Below, in pieces: positions 54,649 through 64,000 of a stretch of 64,000 nt of DNA. The DNA is taken from contig JAJKFL010000007.1 in assembly GCA_021186555.1 (NCBI GenBank), positions 2,974,501 to 3,038,500 of the forward strand, in the 5' to 3' direction. The notes beneath the pieces are model-generated. The model searched no databases, had not been told where the DNA came from, and saw only the letters and a list, made by a program, of their open reading frames with translations. Origin of the DNA: Reticulitermes speratus. Taxonomy: Eukaryota; Arthropoda; Insecta; Blattodea; Rhinotermitidae. Position 1 is the first letter of the stretch; each line of letters opens with the position of its first letter. The position numbers and the translations under genes are program-made.

Positions 54649-54832
54649 CGTATTTGGGAGTTCTCCGTTCTAGTCCTGACCAGAATACTGGCTATAGTGG
54701 CCACATACGTATTTGGGAGTTCTCCGTTCTAGTCCTGGCCAGAATACTGGCTATAGTGGCCACATACGTATTTGGGAGTTCTCCGTTCTAGTCCTGGCCA
54801 GAATACTGGCTATAGTAGCCACATACGTATTT
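54649..54832. repeat. Minisatellite, 59-bp unit, about 3 copies
   Basis: The unit contains GTATTTGGGAGTTCTCCGTT and CCAGAATACTGGCTATAGTG, three copies with two substitutions. It lies about 100 bp upstream of hammerhead-like motif 8. Confidence 0.93.
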
Positions 54833-54930
54833 CTTCATTTTCTTCAGGCAAATTTGGGGAGTTATCTTACCAACATGAATTCTATAAAGAGAAATGTCGC
54901 TAATACTGTCCCAAGTATTTTGTGTATTTT

Positions 54931-54980
54931 TTTATTACGTGAAGATGGCCAGCTTGGCCGAAACATGTAAAGAATATTAA
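54931..54980 (+). ncRNA. Hammerhead-like motif 8, first box base changed
   Basis: GTGAAGA (54939-54945) replaces CTGAAGA, then T, perfect stem II GGCCA/TGGCC, GAAAC, stem III ACATGT and site A. The C to G change at the first box position is expected to inactivate it. Confidence 0.5.
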
Positions 54981-55807
54981 ACTCTGCAAACAATGAAACA
55001 TCTAGTTTTGATTGACGGATTACTTCAATAGTTTTTACTTATCATAAAAATGGGATGTTTAGAGTAAAGGTTACAATTACTTTACTTTACTTTACTGCAC
55101 GCTAAATCAAACATGTTTCATGCCTAATTGTTAACTTAACGTTACAAACAGAATTTTTCATTATCTCTTCATACCAAATGCAGACGCACGTAACAGGCCA
55201 CAGCCCTATTTTAAAAATGAAATATTCTAATACCGCAAATCTATCAACCAAAAAGCCACACACTATATTCGACCCATTTGGAAATACAACTGCATAATTC
55301 CATTCAGGAAATAAATCCTCAATAAAAGCACAACAAGCCTCCAGCACACATGCTGCATTTACTTATGGACCTCTGTGGTTACAAATGTGTGTAGGCGTTG
55401 GGTTTCTAATTTGTGAGCTATAAATAGTGCCGGCCGGTCTGTCGGTCGGTTTCCAAACTCAGACATGTACGTACTTGTTAGACGTTTTCCAGTGGTCCAT
55501 GAACACAGACGAATTTTCACGCGCTCTTTCTTGCCTTTGTCGGGACACACAGTGACACGGGCCACTGGCCTTTATATATTGCCGGTGTCACAAAACGATC
55601 ATTAGCATCATTAGGAGAGGTGAAGATGAAATTACAGAAATTTTATGTGTCTGAAGAGAAAGAAATCTTCCACCTTATATAAGGCGTGCTCGTATTATCA
55701 GATCTTTAGCCTCCACAATTCCTTACACAAGAAAGCGATCTGTGTTCAGTTCGGTTTAGGTCTAGGATAAGCACGTTAAACTTCCCTACCTTTTTACCTT
55801 CTGGTAA
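54981..55807. other. No recognisable feature
   Basis: The minus frames 55102-55347 and 55359-55565 have no motif. A TTTAC repeat lies near 55080. Confidence 0.4.
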
Positions 55808-56052
55808 AGGTACGCCGTGGCGCAGTTGGTTGAGGCACGCGCTAAAAACCGAAAGGTCGCGGGTTCGATTCCCGTTGGGGGTCACTGGATTTTTCATTGA
55901 CTTAATCCTTCCGGTCGACTCAACTTCTGAAAGAAATGAGCACCAGGAATATCTCCTGGGGTAAAGGCGACCGGTGCGTAGGGCTGACAACCTTGTTACC
56001 GTGTGCTGATTGTCCAGAAATCCTCCTGTCCAGGCCTCTAAAGGCATAGTTT
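55808..56052 (+). mobile_element. SINE family B, internally deleted
   Basis: Head CCGTGGCGCAGTTGGTTGAG (one base lost later in GCACGCGCT), B-box GGTTCGATTCCC, then the B body with the CGCACTATGGCC and CCTGGGAGCC segments missing. The 3' end is CAGGCCTCTAAAGG. Confidence 0.78.
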
Positions 56053-56512
56053 TACTTCTACCTTTGACCTTGTTACCTTCTCATGACAGAAAGTAATTAT
56101 CTACGTGTAAGCCTAGACACCGCAAAATCAACACGCAATATTATAAATTTAGGAATCCTATGAAACCCATTTTATAGCTTCATAATTTTAAGGATTTTAT
56201 AATTTTATAACCTCAACCACTACATCTCAACCTACAACAACCGCCAATTGTGAAACACTTCACAACGAACAACCAACGGACGTCACATCAACTCCACCAC
56301 AGCATAGAACATCGACTACGACCAGACAACCAAAATCTTCAAAAGTACAACAGTGAAATAATTTGGCTCACGACGATCTCAACAGACAACCTACGTCACC
56401 CCACAGAAGTACATAAAAATCCCCAGTGCAAAAAAAAAATTAATAAAACAGTCATAAAAATCAAAAACCAAACAACAAAAAGTGGACAGCGCACAGCGAA
56501 GTGAAAAAAATA
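56053..56512. other. No recognisable feature
   Basis: CA-rich stretch at 56210-56500 with a lysine- and threonine-rich plus frame (56250-56504). It may be the upstream part of the hammerhead-bearing element, but no second copy is seen. Confidence 0.35.
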
Positions 56513-56513
56513 T

Positions 56514-56560
<47 letters not shown>
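56513..56560. repeat. (GATA)n microsatellite, about 12 units
   Basis: Perfect tetranucleotide array ending directly at the 5' side of hammerhead-like motif 9. Confidence 0.95.
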
Positions 56561-56605
56561 CGCCTGATGATGGTCAAATAATGACCGAAACATATGTAGG
56601 GTAAC
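56558..56605 (+). ncRNA. Hammerhead-like motif 9
   Basis: CTGATGA (56564-56570), T, stem II GGTCA/TGACC with loop AATAA, GAAAC (56587-56591), self-complementary stem III ACATATGT and site GTA. Stem I pairing is poor: GGGTAAC follows the site but the 5' side is ATACGC from the GATA array, which may have overwritten it. Confidence 0.58.
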
Positions 56606-57096
56606 TTTAAGTGATATTTTAATTCAATAGTACATTTGTTGGTTGACAAGTGAATCCCGTGAAAAGTATTTCAGAAAGTAGTACTTTCCCTGCATTCAGA
56701 TAAACATTACTTACATATAGTGAGTCGTGTTCCTTGAAGAATTAGACATTTCAATGAAGCACCTCCAGAAAACGTAGCAGTTGTGCTAAATATTCATCAG
56801 CGACATTCGGTCTATTGATTATTGAAAAGGCCAAGATAGTCGCCAGGATTTATGTAAATGGACAGAATAAAACAACGAAACTCGCAATGAAAATATCGGG
56901 ATTGATTTTACTTCTAGATCACCCTGTATAATAAGGGCGCAATTCTTTCGGACGCTCCTGCAGCGTGTGATTAATGAGCGAAGTGTCGCACATGGCTGTC
57001 GCTGTCTGTGCACAACTAATGATAAGCCGTGCTTTACGTGAAAGCTAATTCGCTCCGCACATCACAAGGTACATAGCTGCGAGTTTCTGCCAATTG
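56606..57096. other. No recognisable feature
   Basis: Unrecognised; the minus frame 56819-57013 has no motif. Confidence 0.4.
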
Positions 57097-58336
57097 GTTA
57101 TAGATACGGCTGTTACGGCTGTATCAAACATGTTGCCTCCAACTGCAGTAATCACATCGTTATAGATACGGCTGTTACGGCTGTATCAAACATGTTGCCT
57201 CCAACTGCAGTAATAACATCGTTATAGATACGGCTGTTACGTAAATATCAAACATGTTGCCTCCAACTGCAGTAATCACATCGTTATAGATACGGCTGTT
57301 ACGTAAATATCAAACATGTTGCCTCCAACTGCAGTAATCACATCGTTATAGATACGGCTGTTACGTAAATATCAAACGTGTTGCCTCCAACTGCAGTAAT
57401 CACATCGTTATAGATACGGCTGTTACGTAAATATCAAACATGTTGCCTCCAACTGCAGTAATCACATCGTTATAGATACGGCTGTTACGTAAATATCAAA
57501 CGTGTTGCCTCCAACTGCAGTAATCACATCGTTATAGATACGGCTGTTACGTAAATATCAAACATGTTGCCTCCAACTGCAGTAATCACATCGTTATAGA
57601 TACGGCTGTTACGTAAATATCAAACGTGTTGCCTCCAACTGCAGTAATCACATCGTTATAGATACGGCTGTTACGTAAATATCAAACATGTTGCCTCCAA
57701 CTGCAGTAATCACATCGTTATAGATACGGCTGTTACGTAAATATCAAACATGTTGCCTCCAACTGCAGTAATCACATCGTTATAGATACGGCTGTTACGT
57801 AAATATCAAACATGTTGCCTCCAACTGCAGTAATCACATCGTTATAGATACGGCTGTTACGTAAATATCAAACGTGTTGCCTCCAACTGCAGTAATCACA
57901 TCGTTATAGATACGGCTGTTACGTAAATATCAAACATGTTGCCTCCAACTGCAGTAATCACATCGTTATAGATACGGCTGTTACGTAAATATCAAACGTG
58001 TTGCCTCCAACTGCAGTAATCACATCGTTATAGATACGGCTGTTACGTAAATATCAAACATGTTGCCTCCAACTGCAGTAATCACATCGTTATAGATACG
58101 GCTGTTACGTAAATATCAAACATGTTGCCTCCAACTGCAGTAATCACATCGTTATAGATACGGCTGTTACGTAAATATCAAACGTGTTGCCTCCAACTGC
58201 AGTAATCACATCGTTATAGATACGGCTGTTACGGCTGTATCAAACATGTTGCCTCCAACTGCAGTAATCACATCGTTATAGATACGGCTGTTACGGCTAT
58301 ATCAAACATGTTGCCTCCAACTGCAGTAATCACATC
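57097..58336. repeat. Minisatellite, 62-bp unit, 20 copies, distinct edge units
   Basis: The unit contains GTTATAGATACGGCTGTTAC and TGTTGCCTCCAACTGCAGTA and recurs every 62 bp with almost no length change. The first two and last two units read GGCTGTATC or GGCTATATC where all 16 inner units read GTAAATATC. A second site, AAACATG versus AAACGTG, alternates over parts of the array. Confidence 0.96.
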
Positions 58337-58540
58337 CAATTGACCTCTGCGCCACTGGGCCTTCAAGTACTTTTCTTTATAATCTGTTTAACGTCGCTGC
58401 CGGTAAACGAGACCACAGAGCGGCGAAGGAACGCATGATACTAAATAATGAACGCAAAGTACGTAGTGTGCAAGAAAGCGGTTTTGGCCCTGTTTAACGT
58501 AATATCATGTCACTTGCCTGCAAACATTTCCCATATTCAT
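58337..58540. other. No recognisable feature
   Basis: Short flank of the 62-bp array. The plus frame 58448-58666 runs opposite to the LINE. Confidence 0.35.
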
Positions 58541-58930
58541 TCATTTCCTAGTCTGTCTTACGAAATGTCCGCAACCTCTTCCAAAGCGAGTTCTCCACAG
58601 AGTGCGATCCAGTGCTTCGTCTTTCAATTTACAGTGTTTTCTCTTTTCCTTGAGGTCAACCAGTAACTGCTTACGTCTTCTTCCTCGTCTTCCCATCACT
58701 TCTATCCCTCCCTGTAACTTTCCTTCAATCACGTGTTTTAGAAGGCAGTTTCTACGCAAGATGTGACCAATCCAGTTAGCCTTTCTTCTTTTTATTGTAT
58801 GTACGATATTCCTCTCCTCCTTCACTCTATGTAATACTCTTCATTTCTCACACGATCGGTCCAACTGATCTTCTCCATTCTTCTCGAACACCACATTTCA
58901 AAACTGTATTTACAAAACAATCCTGTATTA
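58541..58930 (-). pseudogene. LINE RT C-terminus, second family
   Basis: The minus frame 58825-58541 encodes HTIKRRKANWIGHILRRNCL, then HVIEGKLQGGIEVMGRRGRR and LDRTLWRTRFGRGCGHFVRQ. Upstream to about 58930 another frame reads RNEE- and WTDRV-like residues, so a frameshift lies near 58825. This WIGHILRRN tail marks a different LINE family from the one at 46.6 kb. Truncated, no RT core. Confidence 0.78.
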
Positions 58931-59391
58931 TACTGAGAAAATCACAGTAAGAGTAGTCGATAACTAGGCTGAGAATCGAATCTGTTATCTCCCAAGTACA
59001 AGTCAGTAACATTACCTAGAACCTTGCTTGCAGGACTTTATTCGCCATTAATTAGTTTCGAAAAGAAAGGACCAGCTGTTGTTTTCCTTCGACTAGCATA
59101 AGCACGGACAGGTGACAGAGCACAAAGCTATCACGTGGATAACATTTAACATGCAACTGTTGTCACTAGTCAATGTCAAAGTAAATTTATGTAATATTTG
59201 GACTTCTACTTGCTGTATCAAGTAATGAAGTCAAGTAGTTTATTAGATGGGTGCAAACATTCAGAGGAACTGCAGGTCATCTTACCTCAGAAGATCGTAT
59301 TATGGGTGTGTATTTAAAGCAGAAATGTTTACGGGTATTTAGCTGAGAAATCTTAAGGGAAGAGACAACTTTGGAGATGTCACAGTTAGGA
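58931..59391. other. No recognisable feature
   Basis: Unrecognised. Confidence 0.35.
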
Positions 59392-59835
59392 AGATAATAT
59401 TAAATAATAATAATATAATAACCATGGCTCAACAGCCCTATATGGGCCCGGGCCTCCTCTTGCCTCCTCTTTTCGAGGTTACTAAGTCGTGCGCATTCGT
59501 GGCAGTTGGTGACTGGTCAACTGGCCGTGCTACTGTTCTATCGATCCTGATGTGTAAGCCAGAGCCATCTGGCAGGCAGTCAGGAGACTTGGGTGAGAAA
59601 TGGAGGCAATTTGGCTTACGCAACATTTTTATTCATGCCCGTAAGGTTCTTTTACATGCCGTAAATCTACGACATGGGACCGACGGCTTTACTTCCCCTC
59701 CGAAGGAAGTGGTGCTCCGGATTTTTATCACCCTTAAAAATCCATCGACCTCGGTCGGGATCGAACCCGCGAACCTTGGGTCCAGTGGCGAGCACGCTAA
59801 CCACTAGTCCACCGAGGTCGACAGATAATATTAAA
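59392..59835 (-). mobile_element. SINE family E, full length, perfect 13-bp TSD
   Basis: AGATAATATTAAA at 59392-59404 and 59823-59835 flanks 59405-59822. The minus strand starts TCGACCTCGGTGGACTAGTG with the A-box intact, B-box GGTTCGATCCC intact, and both segments deleted in the other two copies present. It ends in an (ATT)n tail. This is the reference copy of E; the 127-codon plus frame over it is chance. Confidence 0.9.
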
Positions 59836-60000
59836 ACTGATATTAAATGTACGTGAGGCTATAGCGAACAGCGGTGTCCAATGAACACAACAACGTGCCT
59901 TCTGGTTCAGTAAATATTTCTAACAGATGACTATCAGCTTCTGAAAAGGAACTCGTTTTCCGTCCAGTTAGTGATTAGCTATAAAAGAACGTTACTTTTG

Positions 60001-60126
60001 TTGTGTAAAATCTTTTGGGTTTTTACCCGGCGTCGTTTTTTGGTAAGAAACCAATGTAGTAGTCCCGAAACGTTGGTTTCTTACCCTAAAACGACGGCGG
60101 GTAAAAACCCAAAAGATTTTACACAA
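60001..60126. mobile_element. Compact foldback, 54-bp arms, 18-bp loop
   Basis: Arms 60001-60054 and 60073-60126 are complementary at 51 of 54 positions, starting TTGTGTAAAATCTTTTGGGT. The loop TGTAGTAGTCCCGAAACG contains the CCCGAAACG string also present in foldback G arms. RNA from either strand would form a very stable hairpin. Confidence 0.85.
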
Positions 60127-60639
60127 CATTACGGTCACGGCGGAAACCTCCAATCACAACGTTACCTGTGTCACAACCTACGATCTTCTCCTACGGTCAT
60201 ATCAACTAAGTCCATACAACCTCGTCATTTCTTCCACTTTGACATAGGAGGATATGTGACGTTTAATAGAATTATATCCCAACTTCGATGTTACTATATC
60301 TCACATCACACTGTAAGCCCGTACACTCATTTAAACTTCTGTTGCTGAATCAAACATTGTAATACAAACGTTTAAGACACCCGTAAAGACATAAAGCCAG
60401 CTGCCCTTGCCTGTCAACGAAAGATACAAAACACGAGCCCCATCCTGTAATTGAATAAGTGTCTGAAATAGTGTTCGCAGTTGCTACGGATGCTTGTTTG
60501 ATGGCGTTGGTGCTCGAGTCGGACACGAGCTAAATTAAATTCGTTTTAGTATAGGACAACTTGTGCGGTCTGTTCCGTCACACAAAGGGATTCAATTTCC
60601 GGTTCAACATGAAGTTACTTTTATTTTGTATTACATTCT
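60127..60639. other. No recognisable feature
   Basis: The plus frame 59971-60348 includes the foldback; the rest has no motif. Confidence 0.35.
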
Positions 60640-60790
60640 AAAGGAACGTGAGGCAGTAAAATTCAGCGGCCATTTCTCACCCAAGTCTCTGGCAGTCATA
60701 TAAGGATGAGTAAAAATTGTGCAGTCAGTGGACTTCCAGACCAAGAAACCTCTGAAACGAGGCCCTATGCCCCGCAAGGAGCGACAGGAA
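60640..60790 (+). mobile_element. Diverged SINE E body fragment
   Basis: CCATTTCTCACCCAAGTCTC matches the E body exactly, followed by decayed CTGGCAGTCATATAAGGATG and GAGGCCCTATGCCCCG in E order. Head absent. Confidence 0.5.
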
Positions 60791-61659
60791 GTAACTAAAC
60801 AAATGCTATACATAAAAATTTGAGCAGCTTTAAGACATTTAGCCCGACGTGAGCACTGCAATGTGACAGGCTATATAAATGAGGTCTTACACCGTCACGC
60901 ACTATTTAATAAAAACGATTCAATTTAATATTATCTTCCCATCTATGTTTCGATCTACAAAATTGCGTCTTTTCTACATGTTTTGCAACTGAAACTTTTT
61001 ATACACATCTCACTTCTCAATCTGTGGGATATATCCTGCGCATCTCACCCTACTTAACACGCATTCTAAAAACTGTAGCACAATAGGCCTAACTGCAAAG
61101 TATGAAGCTGCCCATTAAAGCGTCTAATCATATCCATCCCAGTGCTTCTGTACAAATATTCCCCTCAGCACCTTTTTCAAGACACTTTGATTTTTTTTAA
61201 CCTCATATATTTTTCAGGAAAAACGTCTTTAATTACTCTTTCATGTGTTCTAGAAACAGGTAATTTCCATTGATAAAAAAATTCGCATTACGTCGAGTCT
61301 TCAGTTAAAGATATTATATTTCACATTTCATTGGTTCTCTAGTTTTGAGCCTGGGCAGGATCTGCCTGTACAAAATGTCGCAAGCAGGTGCGCCACAAAC
61401 CCACCGAAGTCTAACAACATATCGACGCGACTTCTGCTTTACATGTGTCATTAACTCTTTTACGACATCAATTAATCCTAAAGAACGCCATGAATATATC
61501 AACACTCCAATCCGTTACGAAATATGAATCATAATAAAGTGTTAAACTAAATATAACGGAAAGATGATGATCAGCAGAAAGAGATGAGGAATTACTTTGG
61601 TTTCTATTTCTATAACATTCATTAACTCAAAGACATTGTCTGCTTATTTACCAGTACCT
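60791..61659. other. Mostly unrecognised; weak LINE tail at 60918-61090
   Basis: TATTATCTTCCCATCTATG and later ATATCCTGCGCATCTCACCC recall the LINE tail on the minus strand. The remainder (to 61659) has no supported feature; frames 61314-61505 and 61345-61527 oppose each other. Confidence 0.35.
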
Positions 61660-61947
61660 AAGCATGGCGATTGATCCCAGTGGCCGTGCGGTCTAAGGCG
61701 TGGGTCTTCGGCCGCTCGCTTACTAGGATCGTGGGTTCGAATCCCACCGGGGGCATGGATATCTGTCTGTTGTGAGTGTTGTGTGTTGTCAGGTAGAGGT
61801 CTCTGCGACGAGCTGGTCCCTCGTCCAGAGGAGTCCTACCGACTGTGGTGTGTCTCAAATGTGTGTGACCATGAAACCTCGACGAAACGAGGAGGCCCAG
61901 GCCCATATAGGGCTGTCGAGCCATACAAAAAAAAAAGCATGGCGATT
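61660..61947 (+). mobile_element. SINE family C, perfect 13-bp TSD
   Basis: AAGCATGGCGATT at 61660-61672 and 61935-61947 flanks 61673-61934. The head GATCCCAGTGGCCGTGCGGT, B-box GGTTCGAATCCC, body GGTAGAGGTCTCTGCGACG and an end GAGCCATACAAAAAAAAAA are present. TSD perfection suggests a young insertion. Confidence 0.9.
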
Positions 61948-62435
61948 ACCTTAATAATTAATTACGGTAATAAGAATGTATAGCCACTGTACAGTGCTTA
62001 TCCGAGACATGAACTAGAAATTCTGCTTCGGAACTCATAACATCTGCTTAAATACAATCAAATCTAGTCTTTGGCAAGCTACAATTCTCCACACCTGATC
62101 TCACAGCAATAATGCCATTACTCTGCCTCAAGTTGCTCCTTAGTGGTCAAGCGGGTTTGCCACTTACAGTGGAGAAAATAAACTTTTTGGGTTTACATCA
62201 CAGACTAGAAATTTGTTACAAAATGAGCTAACGTCATGTGATGAAGAAGGACTTTGCCGCACGGAAACAGAGAATATATTCGTCAAATACCAAATGACTG
62301 ACACAAGAAATTTCGCCTTCTAGAGGAAGTTTACTGTGTTTCTTAGGCCCTTCTTTTATCCCACAGACAGAGATGCTGTTACGAAAGGCATAACGGAAGA
62401 TTGAGGGTGTAGAAGTCTGATAAGCTATTCCTTTA
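61948..62435. other. No recognisable feature
   Basis: Unrecognised. Confidence 0.35.
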
Positions 62436-62510
62436 GAGGCCTGAAAGGTTCCTTAGGGCTCCAAGAGGTTGAGGCTCCCACATTTCTAGACAATCGGCAA
62501 ATAAAGGGTG
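62436..62510 (-). mobile_element. SINE family B 3' fragment
   Basis: TTAGGGCTCCAAGAGGTTGA and GGCTCCCACATTTCTAGACA match the B body end; the rest of the SINE is missing. Confidence 0.6.
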
Positions 62511-62513
62511 TAG

Positions 62514-62646
62514 AATTTCACACTGTTGACACCGTGCATCTTCGTCATATTAAATTAAGTTATAGACCAACTGATTTTAACAATTTTAATAATAAGCTAC
62601 TTAAAAAGTGGTTTTAGTGTGCATCAGTTGGTCTATAACTTAATTT
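62514..62646. mobile_element. Inverted partial duplicate of the 10.83-kb terminal repeat
   Basis: Positions 62517-62577 match 10832-10891 directly (CACACTGTTGACACCGTGCA, ATTAAATTAAGTTATAGACC). Positions about 62578-62646 are an inverted copy of the next part (TTTAGTGTGCATCAGTTGGT, CTATAACTTAATTTAA). The two halves form a hairpin with about 30 paired bases. The ribozyme portion is not included. Confidence 0.6.
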
Positions 62647-62749
62647 AAACGGTGTAGAAGTATTATGCTAGACCAACCTTAATCAATCACCTGGCTAGAT
62701 AAATAACTAACTGACTGACTGACTGGTCTGCTTCTACAGTTGAAAGTTA

Positions 62750-62860
62750 TTCGGCTGATCAAGAAATCCCCTGCTTCTGGGGAATCCCAAGACTCAAAAA
62801 CATATTCACAAAAGCCTGACAGCGGAACCAATGCCTAGACAAGTGAATCCCCCTCCGTCT
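62750..62860 (-). pseudogene. LINE 3' fragment
   Basis: CAAGAAATCCCCTGCTTCTG, GGAATCCCAAGACTC and CACAAAAGCCTGACAGCGG follow the LINE tail order of 17350-17496. Short and decayed. Confidence 0.5.
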
Positions 62861-63369
62861 TCATGTTTTTCTTCTTTTCTTTCTTCCTTTCTTCTTCTCC
62901 CAAAATCAATCTTAATATTATTCTCCCAAGAAATAAAGAACATCCTATCGTACATTTAAAAAACGAAATAAGTTACACGTAAGAGGACATGTTTATCTGC
63001 AAAGAACACAAAATCTCTCGTTTAGACGTCTGTAAATGTTCATCTGGGTGACTTTGTGTTTATGTCAAAAGACTCTGGCTGTTTGAAAAATGGTCTTGAC
63101 TTCTGGCCGACTAATGTGTGTGCAGCCTCGACATAAGATAGCAACAGACATGTTCAACCTTTGGACGGAAGCCAGCCTCCCTACACTTTATACGACCAAC
63201 ATTTCGGGATCTGCCAACAAGTATTTTCTCCTCATTAATTTCTTCTGTAGCTTGCACGCAGCCTTCCCATCCGTTTATATCCTCCCCATCCACACGCACG
63301 TACCTTCACGTGCACGCACAATAAACTCTTATGACCACACGTTTTGCCAGTTTACAGTTTTACATCAAC
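62861..63369. other. No recognisable feature
   Basis: A TTC-rich simple stretch at 62866-62900. The frame at 63090-63431 (plus) runs into the SINE and has no motif. Confidence 0.4.
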
Positions 63370-63649
63370 AAAGAGCAACCTCTCGATCCCAGTGGCAGCG
63401 CGGTCTAAGGCGTAGGACTTCGGCCGCTTGATTGCTGGGATTGCGGGTTCGAATCCCGCTGGGGAATGGTTGTCTGTCTCTTGTGAGTCTTGTGTGTTGC
63501 CAGGTAGAGGTCTCTGCGTCGGACTGATCACTCGTCCAGAGGAGTCCTATCGAGTGTGGTGTGTCTGAGTGTGATCGTGAAGCCTCGGTAATGAGGAGGC
63601 CCTGGCCCACTAGGGGCTGTTGCGCTATTGGGAAAAAAGAGCAACCTCT
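63370..63649 (+). mobile_element. SINE family C, perfect 14-bp TSD
   Basis: AAAGAGCAACCTCT at 63370-63383 and 63636-63649 flanks 63384-63635. The head GATCCCAGTGGCAGCGCGGT, B-box GGTTCGAATCCC and body are complete; the end is GCGCTATTGGGAAAAAA. With 61660 it is among the youngest-looking SINEs here. Confidence 0.9.
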
Positions 63650-63894
63650 AGGTAACGGAACACTCCTATTGCTATTTATTCATTGTTTACACACTAGCAC
63701 ATAGCGGCACACATCAATGGTGCTAGTCAGACACCTCACATTTCTTTAGCCAATAAACGTACAAATTTAAATTCCTTCACAAACATCGAAGTCCGTTCAC
63801 CATAATTATTTCTATCTTACTTTCCCATCTCCTTACATCCAGAGCCTGTCTACTTCCCTTTATATTTTTCGCATATTAACCCATTTAAAAAAGT
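63650..63894. other. No recognisable feature
   Basis: Unrecognised short stretch. Confidence 0.35.
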
Positions 63895-64000
63895 TATGAT
63901 ATGATAATTATTAACTGCAATTGGGTTCCCACCCGGTGACAGCGGTCCGTACACGTGTACACAATTAAGAAGAAACAACATTATACATAAGGAAAATCAG
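63895..64000 (-). mobile_element. 3' tail of the VNTR-type element, cut by window end
   Basis: The minus strand reads GTGTACACGTGTACGGACCG, CTGTCACCGGGTGGGAACCC and AATTGCAGTTAATAATTATC, matching 15760-15815 in order. The rest of the element would lie beyond 64000. Confidence 0.65.

Noticed and set aside
59424..59807. 127-codon ORF as a host protein
   Set aside because: It lies on the antisense strand of SINE E, with TSDs outside it.

Overview
This is eukaryotic nuclear DNA with no host protein-coding gene that I can recognise. It looks like an intergenic or large-intron stretch of a big, repeat-rich arthropod genome. The tRNA-headed SINE families, the LINE reverse transcriptase tails and the short chance translations of the SINEs resemble what I know from cockroach (Blattodea) assemblies, most likely Periplaneta americana. 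That identification is from memory of such sequences and was not tested.

Four kinds of sequence account for most of what can be explained. (1) tRNA-derived SINEs of several families (called A to E, C', H and I here), about 25 copies on both strands, many with clean target-site duplications (TSDs). (2) Fragments of LINE retrotransposons: an endonuclease domain at 13.6-16.1 kb, a reverse transcriptase 3' part at 46.6-47.4 kb with a mutated catalytic box, and a dozen shorter pieces. (3) About fifteen minisatellite arrays with units of 15 to 62 bp, together roughly 12 kb or 19 percent of the window. Several have higher-order structure. (4) Foldback and terminal-repeat elements carrying hammerhead-ribozyme-like cores (CTGANGA, stem II, GAAA, self-complementary stem III), seen about ten times, plus a related diverged foldback family. 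Two DNA-transposon relics (hAT-like at 2.4 kb, PIF/Harbinger-like MITE at 52.3 kb) and a four-copy 0.5 kb interspersed repeat (family F) are also present.

Layout: 0-7 kb SINEs A/B/D, hAT MITE and a 1.8 kb 51-bp minisatellite. 7-11 kb SINE C/C' pair, LINE tail, foldbacks and a hammerhead-bearing terminal region. 11-13.5 kb unrecognised. 13.6-16.2 kb a LINE endonuclease ORF split by a 1.57 kb VNTR-rich insertion. 16.6-21.6 kb family F and LINE tails. 22-28 kb SINEs D, C and B and four minisatellites. 28-30.5 kb mostly unique. 30.5-33.7 kb a dense cluster of hammerhead-like motifs and foldbacks. 34-35.5 kb a 17-bp array. 35.8-43.9 kb SINE-rich with nested insertions. 44.6-50.9 kb four arrays and the LINE RT. 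51.5-56.6 kb SINE C, Harbinger MITE, foldback and hammerheads. 57.1-58.3 kb a 62-bp array. 58.5-64 kb LINE tail, SINE E, a near-perfect foldback, two SINE C copies with perfect TSDs and a second copy of the VNTR element's 3' tail.

The best candidate for something undescribed is the set of hammerhead-like motifs. Their stems I and III differ in sequence between copies yet keep pairing, they occur as inverted pairs inside foldbacks, and no Penelope-type protein is visible to mobilise them.
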